Assembly: GCA_949825045.1 (NCBI GenBank)
Contig: OX463809.1
Coordinates: 6,351,501 to 6,415,500, forward strand
DNA: 64,000 bases
Source of the DNA: Argyresthia goedartella
Lineage: Eukaryota; Arthropoda; Insecta; Lepidoptera; Argyresthiidae
Direction of reading: 5' to 3'
Both the position numbers and the translations under genes were made by a program. The notes under the pieces are model-generated. The model saw nothing but the letters and a program-made list of their open reading frames with translations, was not told the DNA's origin and made no database searches. Positions 32,660 to 44,800 of this stretch are shown piece by piece (the stretch's first letter is position 1; each line of letters begins with the position of its first letter).

Positions 32660-32800
32660 GTAGTTTTATAATATTTGTACGCCATACATGGCAGATTTTT
32701 GCGACACATAGCATAAAGATAGCATAAGATCTATATTGTCACCAAAAATCGAACCAATAAATATCTATATCTTTATGTTATCTTTATCTTTATTAAAAAT
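32660..32800 (+). mobile_element. LINE 3' UTR with TTTATC tail
   Basis: ATATTTGTACGCCATACATGG resembles the UTR at 39460 (ATATTTGTACGCCCTTATGG). It ends with AATAAATAT and a short run of TTTATC repeats at 32770-32795. Confidence 0.55.
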
Positions 32801-32966
32801 CATTTGTAGACTTTCTCCGTAGCATTTTATTGTTTCGTTTATTAAGCAATCCTTTCCAGAAACTTTTCTAGCATTTAGTCCAGTTATGGCAAATCTGAGA
32901 ATCATAGCATTTGATCCGTTGCGTCTGTTGGCTTTCTTGTTTCTATAACGGTGTCTTCGTTGTCAC

Positions 32967-33015
32967 AGAGTTTCAAACTCAAACTCAAACTCAAAACGTT
33001 TATTGCGACATTGTG
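32967..33015 (-). mobile_element. LINE 3' terminus with TTTGAG tail
   Basis: On the minus strand AATAAACGTTTTGAG is followed by GTTTGA repeats (plus strand TCAAACTCAAACTCAAAC). This is the usual end of a CR1/jockey-like LINE. No coding part is attached. Confidence 0.6.
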
Positions 33016-33025
33016 GTGGTATATG

Positions 33026-33027
<2 letters not shown>

Positions 33028-33057
<30 letters not shown>
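33028..33057. repeat. (TA)n microsatellite
   Basis: About 14 TA repeats. Confidence 0.95.
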
Positions 33058-33061
<4 letters not shown>

Positions 33062-33291
33062 TTGAAGAATTTCGGCTAAACATTGTTGCTGTGTCTATTA
33101 TACTATTTTCAGTCCTAAGCAATTTCTCCTTATTTGTTTCTAAGACATGGAATCAACTGTTTTCTAATACTTCGCAGTGTTGAATATCCTTTAGTGATCC
33201 TGTTGTGGCCATTATTGTCTCTATATATTGCAGATTGTGCATTTTAATGTCTTTCCGGATATTTGCTCGAGCTTCCTTCCTACATTGTTTT

Positions 33292-33343
33292 AAACAACAC
33301 AACACAGAAAATACAATACTGTATTTTCTGTGTTGTGTTGTTT
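33292..33343. repeat. Perfect 24-bp hairpin
   Basis: The left arm begins AAACAACACAACACAGAAAA (33292-33315). A 4-nt loop ATAC separates it from its exact complement (33320-33343). Perfect long arms imply a recent origin or active correction. Confidence 0.9.
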
Positions 33344-33969
33344 ATTTTTAAAGTTTTTTCTGGTTGCGACGAGTTTCTCGGTTTTTATTGTAATTGTAGA
33401 GACCTGTTTCCGAATCGTTTGGAAATCACTATGTTTCAATTTATTTTATTTTACAGTAATGACATGTAGTTAATTTTTTTCTTTCCTTTTAATTTAGTTT
33501 TTTAACATTTTTAAATACACTCTCAACAAATTTTAAAGATGCTGTCAAAACACCTAGTAGGATATTCTACATGTTTTAAATTAAGATATCTATATTAAGA
33601 AACGTTATGTATTATATCTGTGGTGTTTTGCAATATATAAAACAAAATAAATGAAATACTTAGATATTGACTGACATTCAGTTACTGTTTTAGATAAATA
33701 TTGGTTCCCCAAATAATTTAAAATAACGAGTTTATGAGGCATCTAAGTCTAAAGAACATTATGTTTCAATTGATTTAATAGCAAGGATCTCCAAAAATCA
33801 TTTATTTTTTGCTGAAGTTTTAATATCACAATGACAAATGTTTGTACTACGTGAAACCGAACGCGTCTTTGAATGGACGCGTTCCAATATTTCTCAAATG
33901 TTAAGTAAGAAGTAAGCACATGATTTTGTGCGTTACACTGTTAAAGTGTTAAAGTATCTCTTCCTTATT

Positions 33970-34300
33970 ATTTGATTTATTAGCGTAGGTCAACAGTCTG
34001 TAAAAATCTTCCACTTCTTCGTCCAACTTTCTGTCTGATGTGGGGCATATATTTGTATTGTATTTCTTATTGTTCGTTTACTTATGTTTATGTTTATGTA
34101 CGCTACTCTGCTAGAAAGTGCCACATAGTCTTCTGCAAGGTTTATCATCGATGAGTGGACAATAAAGCCTACTCCGGCCTGTCCTTTGACACTATCGGTG
34201 TGGAACATAATATTTATATTTTTCAGCTGTAATATCTGTTCTGTGTATCTTCTGTCTTTCTATAGGCCAATTATTTGCCACTTAATCTTATTTAACCTCT
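33970..34300 (-). pseudogene. Non-LTR endonuclease fragment
   Basis: The minus-strand frame 33990-34208 has SVKGQAGVGFIVHSSM followed by TIRNTIQIYAP. Just upstream, in another frame, lies KIKWQIIGL. Together they match the APE-type endonuclease of RTE-like retrotransposons ('DIIGLSE ... GVGFI ... IQVYAPT'). The catalytic Asp/His motifs further along are missing. It is a short remnant. Confidence 0.65.
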
Positions 34301-34301
34301 C

Positions 34302-34336
34302 AAAAACCGAGGGCAGTTGGGACGGGTCGCGATTTG
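34302..34336 (-). repeat. Single unit related to the 24-bp minisatellite
   Basis: AACCGAGGGCAGTTGGGACG is the reverse complement of the unit tandemly repeated at 56901-57020, with a few changes. It includes the adjoining GGGACGGGTCGCGAT flank that also precedes the minisatellite. Confidence 0.7.
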
Positions 34337-34485
34337 GAACCTTATGCCATGGTAATACTATTTAAAACCTATAACGGAAAAGTGGCGTTATCTAACGCCG
34401 TCGGTGGTATTCATAAGGTTAAGGCCATATCAAGCTCTAAGAGAATGATCTGAGCTTTTGTTTGAATTACTTAAAAGTATTTGAT

Positions 34486-34745
34486 GACGACCCGAATGGC
34501 CGAGTCGGTAGTGACGCTGCCTACGAAACCAAGGGTCCCGGGTTCGAGTCCCGGTGGGGGCAAATGTTTGTTTGATGAGAACGGATGTTTGTACCCTAGT
34601 CATGGTTGTTTATCTATCTAAGTATAATATTTCTCTATATAAGTAGATATATCGTTGTCTAGTACCCAAGATACAGGGAATCCTAGTTTGGGGCTAGATC
34701 AATGTGTGTAAAAGGTGTCCAAGGTATTATTATTATTATTTATTA
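34486..34745 (+). repeat. tRNA-headed SINE, family 1
   Basis: Full-length head with B box GGGTTCGAGTCCC, body, and an (ATT)n tail at 34725-34745. Confidence 0.93.
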
Positions 34746-35092
34746 CTTCTAGGATAGTATGTACTTCGTTCTAGAGCTGTGGTAAAATCTGTTGAAGTCT
34801 CATAGCTATCCTAGTAAAAAGTATCTGTACGTATTAAGACTTATTTTGTTTATGAATCCATCGATCCTAAACCTTCACTTTCCAACCATGTTTGTGGAAA
34901 ATTCCCGTCGTCCACGACGGCAGGGTTTACTTAGAAAACACGCTTTTCGTCCTTGGTCTCCTTTCATGGAGGACAAACGCACGAGATCCCATTTCCCACA
35001 CTGATATCTTCGAAATATGTTTTAACACTTTGACTCAGAAATCACAAGCAACGGTAAAAGCAATTGTGTCTTTGTTATGGTTCCAATTTTAA
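34746..35092. other. Spacer, no gene recognised
   Basis: The two plus-strand frames 34792-35004 and 34892-35092 overlap in different phases and have no motif. Confidence 0.3.
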
Positions 35093-35109
35093 GGCTGGGC
35101 ACCCCGACA

Positions 35110-35420
35110 GCGGAACACGGAATTTAATAGAATAGAAATAAATTTATTCGGACTACAAAACAGGACTACAACATTACGTACAAAAAGAAACAATAGAACA
35201 TAAACAGATAATAAGCAATTAAACAGAAACGTACAATTAAAGGCAATATTAACAGCAACATTTAAAACAGAAGTGAATAAAAGCACGCACAACAAAAGTA
35301 TTACATACGATCTGTAAAATTTACATTTAATACGCAAAATTAAATTTTGCGGCCACATTGACGTCGTGAAGTGTGTGTCGAAGCAGCGAATAGGTTCCGA
35401 CTCAGCATGTGTCACTGGAC
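35110..35420 (-). mobile_element. Possible LINE 3' UTR
   Basis: On the minus strand the segment ends CCGAATAAATTTATTTCTATTCTATT, a LINE-like polyadenylation end with a short tandem tail. The 108-codon frame here is rich in hydrophobic residues but shows no RT motif, so I do not call a protein. Confidence 0.4.
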
Positions 35421-35492
35421 CTACAGGTCCTACAACGCTGATATTCTGTCGGGTATTCTAATTTCAAGTTAGGGTTCCTTTTAGAGGTAAAA

Positions 35493-35967
35493 AAATCGGC
35501 CAAGTGCAGGTCGGACTCGCCCATGAAGGGTTCCGTACCATCGTACAAGGTAATTTAAGGACCAAAAATTTTAAGACAAAAACAAAAAAAGATGTCCCTA
35601 CCGGGTTTCGATACCAGTCCCTGCAGATTGCGGATCCGGCGTCTAACTTATTGCGCCACTGACGACGTTGATGGGTACCGCGTAATATGCGGTGATATTT
35701 GAATGACTATGATTTGGTAATTCGCAGGGACAGGGAAATAAAACACGTCTCTTTTTGTAGACGCCTTATTTTATAAAATCTCGTGGCATTCATTATTTGC
35801 TACTGTAGCGCCACAGACATATACATTCTGTGAAAGTTTTAACTCTCTACCTATTTCGGTTCATGAGATACAGCCTGCTGATGGATGGACGGACAGACCG
35901 ACGGACGGACAGCTGAGGCTTATTAATAGGGTCCCGCTTGGCACCCTTCGTGTACGGAACCCCGAAA
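35493..35967 (+). repeat. Dispersed 'gggttccgta' repeat, longest copy, with tRNA-like insert
   Basis: The left end has TCGGCCAAGTGCAGGTCGGA and GAAGGGTTCCGTACC. The right end has GGACGGACAGACCGACGGAC and GTGTACGGAACCCCGAAAA. The inverted TTCCGTAC/GTACGGAA motifs near the ends suggest a foldback-like element. At 35585-35675 lies a tRNA-like segment (minus strand GGTATCGAAACCCGG with a Pol III B-box shape). Confidence 0.6.
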
Positions 35968-36521
35968 AGGCTCTACACCGATGTATAGAGGACTATCAGA
36001 GCTACAAGACTTAATATTTTATAACGATTATATCGATAACAAAGACAAGTATTTAATCGAACATCAAACAAAGTCTAACTACCTAACTAATTAATAACTC
36101 AGCAGTAAAATTAATTAAACAGCGGTAAATTTTCAATTTACTGCTTGATAACTAAATTTGATCCCAAGATTCATTATATTTGAAGTTGGGTTTATTATTT
36201 TCCAATAGCAAGGACATAAATTCAAGTCCCGTGCGAAATTGTATGAAATACATTTTGTTAAATTAATTTTGTGATAACGTTGGGAGACTTTTCTGTCAAG
36301 CAAAAATAATTACTACGTTTGTTTGTTCACGAATGCAAGCTGACACTCACGAACAACAATCTAGTTTAAAGAAACAACTGTTTTAATTCCCATATTTTGC
36401 GTAACTCGAGATTTACAAAAGACTGGATACATGTTGAATCTCACCTCATGTTAGTTTTATATTCTTCCTTTAAATTGTTAAGTAGGTAGTTGAAACGTCA
36501 ACATTTATGATTATATCTATA

Positions 36522-36802
36522 CAAGGTGACATTTAATTAGCTGACCATATTTAAAAAAATGATAGTGTCCGTCATTATGATCAACTTTCCCCAAAAAACA
36601 TATGGTCGCAAAAGAATTAAAAATTTGAGTCCCCCATAGTAAGTTGTAATCAGCTGATCGGGACAATGTACTGAGGGACATATTTTTTTTCCATTTGCGA
36701 CCATATATTTCTTGGGGAAAGTTGTTCATAATGATGCCCAATACTACTATCTAAAATACTATCATTGCCCAAAATATGGTCAGCTAATTAAATGTCACCT
36801 TG
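36522..36802. mobile_element. Tc1/mariner-type MITE, intact
   Basis: 281 bp with termini CAAGGTGACATTTAATTAGC inverted at the right end, flanked by TA. The subterminal AACTTTCCCC/GGGGAAAGTT pair and the AATCAGCTGATC core match the MITE at 29603. No coding capacity. Confidence 0.9.
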
Positions 36803-39149
36803 TATATCTAATTTTACTCCTTTTCCTCCTGGGCTGAGACGATTAGAACTGTACTAAGCGTGATATAGAACTAGCTCATTATAACAAGAACGTCGTTTCG
36901 CATTAGCGTCCCACTGAGTTGGGTGTTTTTCGTGTCGTGCCCTTATTCTCATTAGACCATGGCTCGTCCTTTACATGAGCAAATACTTTCCTTCTTAAGT
37001 AAGTCTTGTAGCCAGTAGGAATCTTTTTGATAGTATTAAGTACTAACACATATGTTGGTGTTGAAATGGCGATGAAACGCTACAAAAAAGTTCAATAGGG
37101 TAAGTTGAATAAAGTGTGTAGTCAAGGATTCTCCCGTCAAGATTAGTCGGGCTAAGAGTGCACGACTTGCACGACTTCATAACCTAAGAGCTGTGGCAGG
37201 AAATTGCATGTTTTTCAGTTATAAGAAAAAAAACTGATGAATTTTTGCCGACAAAGCTGTTCGTGATCCCCATACCTTCTTTGTAAGTATCTATCTTGCA
37301 CGACTTGTCTCGGTGGGGTGTAAGGATGGGCCTATAGGTGGTAAATGATACAAGTATATTGTTCAATGTACAGTCGTGTAATGCGTATTGTTACAAATAA
37401 GGTTGGCTATTTATAGACGTATGTAATTAGGGTTCAGGTGTGCATACACTACAGGGGTCACTCCTGTGCCGCCAGTAGATTTATTTCAAAGTCTCATAAT
37501 ATTGATACCACCAGTTTCTGCGTAGCTACTCTGACTACGTAGCTTCTAGCTTACTAATAATCCTAGTAACTAAGTAGCTGCTCTACTAGATGATAATTGT
37601 TCTATGTTATCTTGCTCTAGTACTGATACGTTACTGATAGTTAATCTCTATCTAATATTTGTAAAACCCTTGTCATGTATATTTTTAATTAAAATTGAAT
37701 TAGTGTATAATCGCTCTACATTTACAAAACTACTTAACAAACGCCTAATTGACCGCTATTTTGAATTTTCAGTTTTGTAGTGAAATAAATAATTAATTAA
37801 AAGGTTTGATGTATGTTCAAATAACCTTCAGACAGATTCTAGATACACTCCACGAGCACTGAGGCTATTTTTGGATCTCCTGAGCTCTATATGTCGCAGC
37901 CATTTGGATAAATTAGTTAGTACTTAGTTAACTTATGAATAAAGGCCGTCATTGAATCAAATGGCTAAAGATCCGTCGGGCAAGTCATTGAATGCAACGT
38001 TTAACTAGTTGCCTAAACGTGCCGAAGCAAATAATTAACAGTTTGGCCTTGCACGACAAGATCGCCTCTCTCCGCTCCGCTTCGCTCAGCTCCAGGTTGT
38101 ACATATAATTGTGACCTAACACAACCTAACTATAATATTCGGACCGAAAGTGACCTGAAGCAACCAAGCCATATGAAAACAAGTTTTTCAAATCTAATGC
38201 AATAATAATGAACCAATGACCAAACATTGAAACAAAAACCACTGAAAACACCGTTCGATCGTGATCGACTGAACCAACGTTGCACAACGTTAGCCAACAA
38301 CTTTGATATAAACAGCTGCTGCCTTGACGCCACCTTGCAAAAACGAATTAAAATCAACAGTCTGACTTTTGGTAAGGCTGGTTGTTAAACGTTTCCGAGA
38401 ATTCTTTATTTTAATCAAAAGCATAGCCATTTTATTGAACGCCGGTCCAACGAACCAGGCTTCAATTAAGTGCCTTGTTTAACCAAATGGTGACGATATA
38501 TTTATAGCTAACGATGTGTTTTTATTATCAAACCATACAATTTCGTATTTTTAAACGTTGAAGTTAAGTTAAGTCGGTTGATTAACTAACTAATTAACTA
38601 AAATGGAAAGTAATGAAAAGGCTCAAGGACAGTATTTAAATCTACAGCAGTAAAATAACTTTTCTTAAGTATAAGCTTTACTTACTTACTAGACGTAGCA
38701 ACAAACAGCTGGAAAGAGTGTATAATGAATTAATGATACTGAAAAGCATGACAGGACAATCCAAACAAACATAAGAGATGTTCTTTACGTGGCTACTAAC
38801 TTCTACAGAGCACTCTGCAGCAATAAATACAAACAAGAATACATCAATCTATCAGATAAATTCCTGTAAAGGTACCTCTTTTTTATGGAGAGAGAATGAA
38901 AATATACCATATCACTCAATAAATATGAATGTGGCGGAGAAGACAAAACTACAAATCACTCAAGAATAGTCATAGTAGAGACCCTTAAACCGCACATGAC
39001 AGCACTATTTTAATAAAATCATTAATTAAGAAGAAACACTGGATAACTGGTATAACTTAATTATATATAATCTTGCTCTAAAAATAGGAGATAGGAGAAC
39101 CAAATATGATAGACAACAATCGACCAATAAGCCTCCTTCCAACTCCAAA
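36803..39149. other. Long non-coding stretch
   Basis: No recognisable gene. It contains a CT-rich GCTCCGCTTCGCTCAGCTCC patch next to ACCTAACACAACCTAAC (38062-38130), the same two-part motif seen at 16615-16690. Several GTTAAAC motifs near 38.37-38.6 kb suggest old repeats. Confidence 0.35.
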
Positions 39150-39575
39150 CAGCTGAGATTCTTTTATCTAAGTAAAGTCTAAAAGGAACATGAAATTAAG
39201 CATCCCGCGGCACTCAACCGCTTTATTTAAAAAAAGTGTATTTGGTGTGACAATAATAATTTTTAATAATCTGCCAATATACATAGGAGATATAGACAAC
39301 TTCAATTTATTTAAATCAAGTTTGAAAGGACATTTGCTAAAGAAAGCGTACTGTACGGGAATTCCTAAAGGTACAGTAAAAAGTTAGCTATTAATAGACA
39401 TTTTTGTGTATTTATAATGTAACATTTGATTGCAGAACATTTCATGTGTATTATAATTTAATTTAATATTTGTACGCCCTTATGGAAGAGTGTGGTGAAC
39501 TATATGTTTATCATTGACAACCCTGTATGACCACATTCAACAAATAAACGTTCTTGTAATCTTGTATTATTATTT
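39150..39575 (+). pseudogene. LINE RT C-terminus and 3' UTR
   Basis: The 65-codon frame 39190-39387 reads LSIPRHSTALFKKSVFGV then IIFNNLPIYIGDID and FKSSLKGHLLKKAY. This is the canonical C-terminal tail of jockey-type RTs. The 3' UTR ends at about 39575 with AATAAACG ... TTGTATTATTATTT. The element is severely 5'-truncated. The UTR start is related to 32660-32800. Confidence 0.8.
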
Positions 39576-39599
39576 GCAGTTACCAAATTAAACATAATA

Positions 39600-40198
39600 G
39601 TAAAGAGTCTGGATGAACGACAACCCAGGGAGCAGGCCGGCTTTCGAAAGGGATACTCTACTACTTATCACATAATTTACACTCATCCAAGTAATCGAAA
39701 AATGCAAAGAGTTCAAAAAACCTTTTTAATTAGCATTTGTTGACTACACAAAGGCATTCGATTCAGTTTCACTCTCCCATGTCTCTGGTATAGCCTTCAG
39801 GAACGAGGAATAGAAGCCAAACATATTTTATATTAACCTGCTGAAGACAATCTAAGCAAAATCTATAGCAAAAATCAAACTAGCAAGAGTTGGTAAACCC
39901 TTTCCGATAAACCGCGGTGTAAAGCAGGGAAACCCGGTAGCTAAGCTCTTTACAGTACTTAAGCTCTCACAAAACTTGACTGGCAATATTATGGAATAAA
40001 TATAAATCGAGAGAAGCTAACCTTAACCTTAAATTCACCGATGATATTGTCATCCTGCCAGATAAACATGAAGAAATTTTGGAAGCTCTTAAAACGATTG
40101 ATAGGATTTGCATGAATCCAATAAAGACCAGATTAATGACCAATGCCGAACAAAGACCCATAAAAATTGCATCAGGATCTGATAATGTTCGGTCACGG
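39600..40198 (+). pseudogene. RTE-like reverse transcriptase, degenerate
   Basis: In alternating frames the DNA reads EQAGFRKGYSTTYHI, then LAFVDYTKAFDSVS, then LKFTDDIVILPDKHEEI and MNPIKTRLMTNAEQRP. These are successive RT blocks of RTE-type LINEs, with the catalytic FADD box changed to FTDD. Several stops and at least two frameshifts intervene. LINE element B inserted at its right end (its tail is at 40200-40216). Confidence 0.75.
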
Positions 40199-40199
40199 C

Positions 40200-40366
40200 G
40201 ATTCAAATCAAACTCAGAGTTATATAGTTCTTTATGTAGTTATTTACATATACTTAGTAAACATATTTTTTTGCCTCTTCTCTACATTGGACCACTGTGG
40301 GAGAAGGAGAGCAAAGAAACTCCCACAGATTGATTTTTAGAGCTCTTTTAAAATCGGTTGTGTTTA
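40200..40366 (-). mobile_element. LINE element B, 3' terminus
   Basis: On the minus strand this is the same 3' UTR as element A, with the CTGTGGGAG/CTCCCACAG hairpin (40297-40329). It ends in a decayed TTTGAT-like tail. The element continues at 40641-40676 and 48632-49300 after removal of a SINE and a mariner. Confidence 0.8.
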
Positions 40367-40640
40367 ATAACTAATAATAAATGTAGTCCATTAATATCCC
40401 CACCGAGGGGCATAGGCTTTTACCCGGATTCGAGTAAGATTAATCCATCACACCGGTACAGTGCGGGTTGATGGAAGTTTTTTTTACGAGTACTACTACC
40501 AAGTAGCGATAGTAGCCGGGATCTCTGAACGTCATAAATTTATTATCTCATTGGTAGGTGGTCAGGATTCGAACCTGCATCTCCTGTGTGAGAAGCAGGC
40601 GTGAAACCCTTTAGACTACGGAGCTCTTGTTTTGTGTCAC
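40366..40640 (-). repeat. SINE with tRNA head and the family-2 body
   Basis: On the minus strand the head (40570-40630) has the A-box-like TAGTCTAAAGGG and an exact B box GGTTCGAATCC. The body (CGGCTACTATCGCTACTTGG; CTTACTCGAATCCGGGTAAA) matches the SINE at 30160-30545. The AT tail (ATTTATTATTAGTTATT) lies at the left end. An imperfect target duplication, CGGTTGTGTTTA and CGGGTTGTGTTTA, flanks it inside LINE B. Confidence 0.8.
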
Positions 40641-40676
40641 GGGTTGTGTTTATCTAATACAAACATTACAATATTA

Positions 40677-41025
40677 CCAGGTCGGGCCATAAGTTTTGTC
40701 ACATACAATAAATGAAATATATGACACAAAAATCTCTGTAATACAAATTTTATTTATCAAAAGAAATACAGATTTAAATGACATTTAAACTTTTCTAAAT
40801 GACCTGCTCTATTTTCGATACAAGCCTTTAATTTGCGCGGCCAGTCATCGATAGAAGCAAGCACGCACGACATCTTGACATGGATATTGGCCACTGCTTT
40901 AATCAGGGATGCCTAGAGAGACTCCAAATTGCTAAGAAGTTTAGCGCAGACCTTCTAAGTACTGCCATATTATATAATCCAACGGATTCAAGCCTGGACT
41001 CGAGGAGGGTCCGTCTTCCGTCACC
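40677..41025 (-). mobile_element. maT-like mariner copy 4, 3' part
   Basis: The left terminus reads CCAGGTCGGGCCATAAG after TA. The coding match covers the C-terminal transposase region, in damaged frames, up to about 41025. The element resumes at about 48312 and ends at 48629. It is a more divergent subfamily than copies 1-3. Relative to them it lacks about 550 bp at the insertion point. Confidence 0.85.
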
Positions 41026-41029
41026 ATTC

Positions 41030-41587
41030 CTATAACCGAACTGTCTATTGTGTATTACTGTGTTCAAAAAAAAATGAGTACAAAGCCTATGTTGCAGTAG
41101 TTTCTCAAATATTTTTGATAGTATTGGAAGAAGGGAAATTGGTCTGTACATTTTGTCTTCTGTTTTAGATCCCTTCTTGAAAACTGGTATTACTTTTGCT
41201 AACTTAAGTTGTTCCGGAAAAATCTCGTTGTCAACACATAAATTAAACAGATGTGTGAGGGGCAGTCCTAGCAAATCTATGTTGTCCTTAAATACACTTA
41301 TAGTTATTTCATCCCAACCCGAAGATTTCTTATTTTCCATGGAGAATAAGTAACTAACTTTTGTATCTCACACTGAGTAAACACTCTACATTCCATATTA
41401 TTTTCCACCGTATTAACATTTTCTTTTAATAGACATATAAGTAGCAAAATGTGGGTCCAATACGACATTCCCGACTCCTAAATTAAAATGATCTGCAAAA
41501 ACATCAACAATATCTTTTGGATCATTTATTATTCTGTTGTCACATTTAAAAATTATATTATCTGTTTTTGTACCGCTCTTATATTTA
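41030..41587 (-). pseudogene. LINE element C, RT N-terminal region (inverted 5' half, part 2)
   Basis: The minus-strand frame has KSSGWDEITISVFKDN, LKLAKVIPVFKKGSK and YRPISLLPILSKIFEK, RT blocks 0-2 of jockey-like LINEs. Upstream sequence to 41587 (DPKDIVDVFADHFN) joins in phase with SSKAIWRIINRHK beyond the LTR element at 46150, so the LTR element interrupted one continuous coding region. Coding is lost after FGYRNG (about 41035), at the border with the mariner. Confidence 0.85.
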
Positions 41588-41789
41588 TGTGGGATGTGCG
41601 TATTGAAATGGTCGTGATTAACTCGTAAAAACTTTAATTTTAATTAACAAAGGAACCATCGTGGTTAACACTTATCTGTCTCTGTCTGACGTCTATCTGT
41701 CACCTTCCAACAGTGTTGCTAGTAAGAAACTAAGTAACGTTATTTAATAACGACAAAAAAAACTTAAACACGTTAAACTATTATCCACA
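41588..41789 (-). repeat. 3' LTR of element F
   Basis: 202 bp. On the plus strand it begins TGTGGGATGTGCG and ends ATTATCCACA. The gag-pol stop codon lies only 12 bp away, so almost no 3' UTR or clear polypurine tract is present. Confidence 0.97.
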
Positions 41790-41801
41790 CGGCTGTCCTG
41801 A

Positions 41802-44800
41802 CTATTCATCTGTCCCAGATGAAATATCTTCATCTTCAGTGGAGCAGGAGACCCATGGCTTCATAAAATCAGCGGAACTGGTTGTGTTGATAGGGCCTTC
41901 TGAATTACCAATTTTTCGTACAGCGTATCTGTCATTACGCTTCTTCATCGTGACCTCATACGGTCCTAGATATTTTGGGTATAGTTTACTGCCTTGAGAA
42001 AACTGAGTCTTTTTGATCGCCACAAGATGACCAACTTCATAGGATATTGCTTGTTTTCTCTTTCTATTAAAACTCTTTTTGTTTTCTTCTTGAATTTTCC
42101 TTATAGATTCTTTAGCTTTTTCTCTTAGTTCAAGTCTATTCTCATTCATTCTTTCAATGTTTTCTTCTTCTATTATCTTCATAAGTTCATCATCTTTGTC
42201 TTTTATCTTCACTCCGAACATCAATTCAAATGGCGTCATGCCTATGCTTATTTGGTAGGTTCCATTTAAACAGCGTTGGACGTCGGATACTTTGCGATAC
42301 CATTTTGTGGGGTCATCAGCACTTAGCTTACTTAAAACGCTGATAATGATCTGATGGATACGCTCGACCTGTCCGTTTCCTCTTGGTTGTCCAGTCGTAA
42401 TCAAATATTGTGTAATACTCTCATTCTGACAGTAATCTTTAAAGTCATTGGACGTAAACGCAGCGTTTCGATCTGTGATTATCCTTTCTGGTGAACCAAA
42501 AGATTGTTGTTGCAGTTCTAGTTTGCTTATTGTTTCTTCAGTCGTCAATGTCTTCACGGGATAAATCCAGGTAAATTTGGTAAATGCATCCACAACAGTG
42601 AGGATGTATTTGTAATTTTTATTTGTAGAGGTAAGTGGTCCTAAATGATCAATATGATACGTTGCTAAAGGTACATCTCCTTTGGGAATCGGGTTTAGCA
42701 GTCCTTCTTTTTTGCCTCTTTTGTGTGACACAAGTATGCATTCAACACAGTTGTCTATTACTTTTTTAATTTTAGTCTGTAAATTCTCAATAAAATATTC
42801 TCTGTTGATCAACTCTTCAGTTTTTACTATTCCAAAATGTCCTCTTTCGTGATTCTTTCTAATAATTTCAGTCTGCATTTTCTTTGGAACAACAATCATT
42901 TTATTTCCATTTTTTTCTTTGTAAAGTATATCATTTTGTAAAACGTAATTCTGATAGGGTTCTTTCAGTAATATTCGTTTAATTAATTGAATGTTCTCAT
43001 CTCCATCTTGGGCCCTCTTTAGGCGTGCCGTAGTCTCAGTAAGTATCCAAACAGGGTAACGGCTTAAAGCGTCGGCATGTTTCATGCTAGTTCCTGGGCG
43101 GTGTTCAATTTTATAATCATATTCTTCCAGAAGCAGCGCCCATCTGGCAACTCTCGGTGGTAAATCTTTCTTCTGCAGAGTCATCGTTAGTGCAGAACAA
43201 TCTGTAATAATTTTGAAGTGTATTCCTTGTAAGTAAACACGAAACTTCTTTATCGCTTCGACAATTGCTAATATCTCCAAATAATAGCTGTGGTATTTTC
43301 TTTCTGATGGCGTCGTCTTCTTGCTCATATAATGCACAGGGTGCAGTTGATTATCTTTCGGGCATCGTTGCAGTAGAACAGCTCCATACCCATCTGCACT
43401 TGCGTCAGTATGGACTTCTGTTTCCATATCAGGGTTGTAAATCCGTAAAACAGGTGAGCTGGTAAGTATCTCTTTCAATTTCAGAAAAGCTTCTTCACAT
43501 CTTTCGTCAAAGTTAAAAACAGCGTCTTTCTTCAACATGTCAGTCATTGGTTTAGCGATCAACGAGTAATTTCGAATAAACTTTCTAAAGTAGCCGGTCA
43601 ATCCAAGGAATGATTGCATGGATTTAATGTTGTTGGGCTTCTTGAAATTGGAGACCGCTTTGATCTTCTCTTTAGATGGACGAACTTTATTGTCTTTTAC
43701 AATGTAACCAAGATACTCTATCTCTTTTTTAAAGAAATGACATTTCTTCCAGTTAAATTGTAGTCCAAATTCTTCAGCTCTTTTCATTATTTCCTTTAAC
43801 TTAGTCAGTGCTTCTTCTTCTGTTCTTGCTGGTATAATCAGATCGTCAAGGTAGGCTAAAACGGTACCATCGTTGATATAATCGTGGAAAATATCATTGA
43901 TAAATCGTTGAAAGACGGACGGTGCAGTACACAATCCGAAGGGCATCTTTATAAATTCAAATTGAGCTTTTGGCGTTACAAAGGATGTGTACTTCTGACT
44001 ATCTTTGTTGACATCAACGTGTAAAAATCCGTTTTTCAAGTCAAGTGATGTAAAAATCTGTGCCTCTTTCAGCTTATCGATTTGGTCTTCGATCAGTGGC
44101 AGCGGGAATCTTTCTTTAATTATCTTCTTGTTTATGCGGCGGTAGTCAATACAAACTCTGTAATTACCATCTTTCTTATGTGCTAAGACAGTCGGACACG
44201 CAAAATCAGATTTGCTAGGTTTGATTATTCCTGTTTTCAGCCAGTCTTCAATCTGTTTATTAAGAACATCTGCTTCCAATGGAGATAAACGTCTTGGACT
44301 TTGGTAAATCGGTGCTTCGTCAGTAAGTATAATTCTCAATTCTACATTACTCTTCTTTGTTTCATCAGTAGGTTTGTAGTCGTCTATCATCTTTTTTATT
44401 TCTGCTGTATATTGAGAATTTTCTACGTCGTATTCTTCTGTCTTATCGTCTTCCTCTATAAGTAGCGTCAGGTGTTGTATCTTCTCCATAAATATTCCGT
44501 CTTTAGTAAATTTCACTTCAAATTCCTTCAAGATGGGGTTTCCAATTATTGTGTCAACTGGAATGGTGTCGTCATCTACAATGTGAAACGTTACATCCGA
44601 GTAGTAATCATCAATCTGAACTTTGGCAGTGAAAACTCCATCAGTAAATATTTCTTTTCCAGCTATGCCAGTCAAGCGAATCTTTGAGTCTTTGTACATC
44701 TTTACGTCGTCTTTTATTTTTCCAAATTCAGTCTTAGTCATCAGGTTAGCGTCACTTCCGGTATCAAACAGTGTAAGTATTTCTGTTCCTTCTATCTTCA

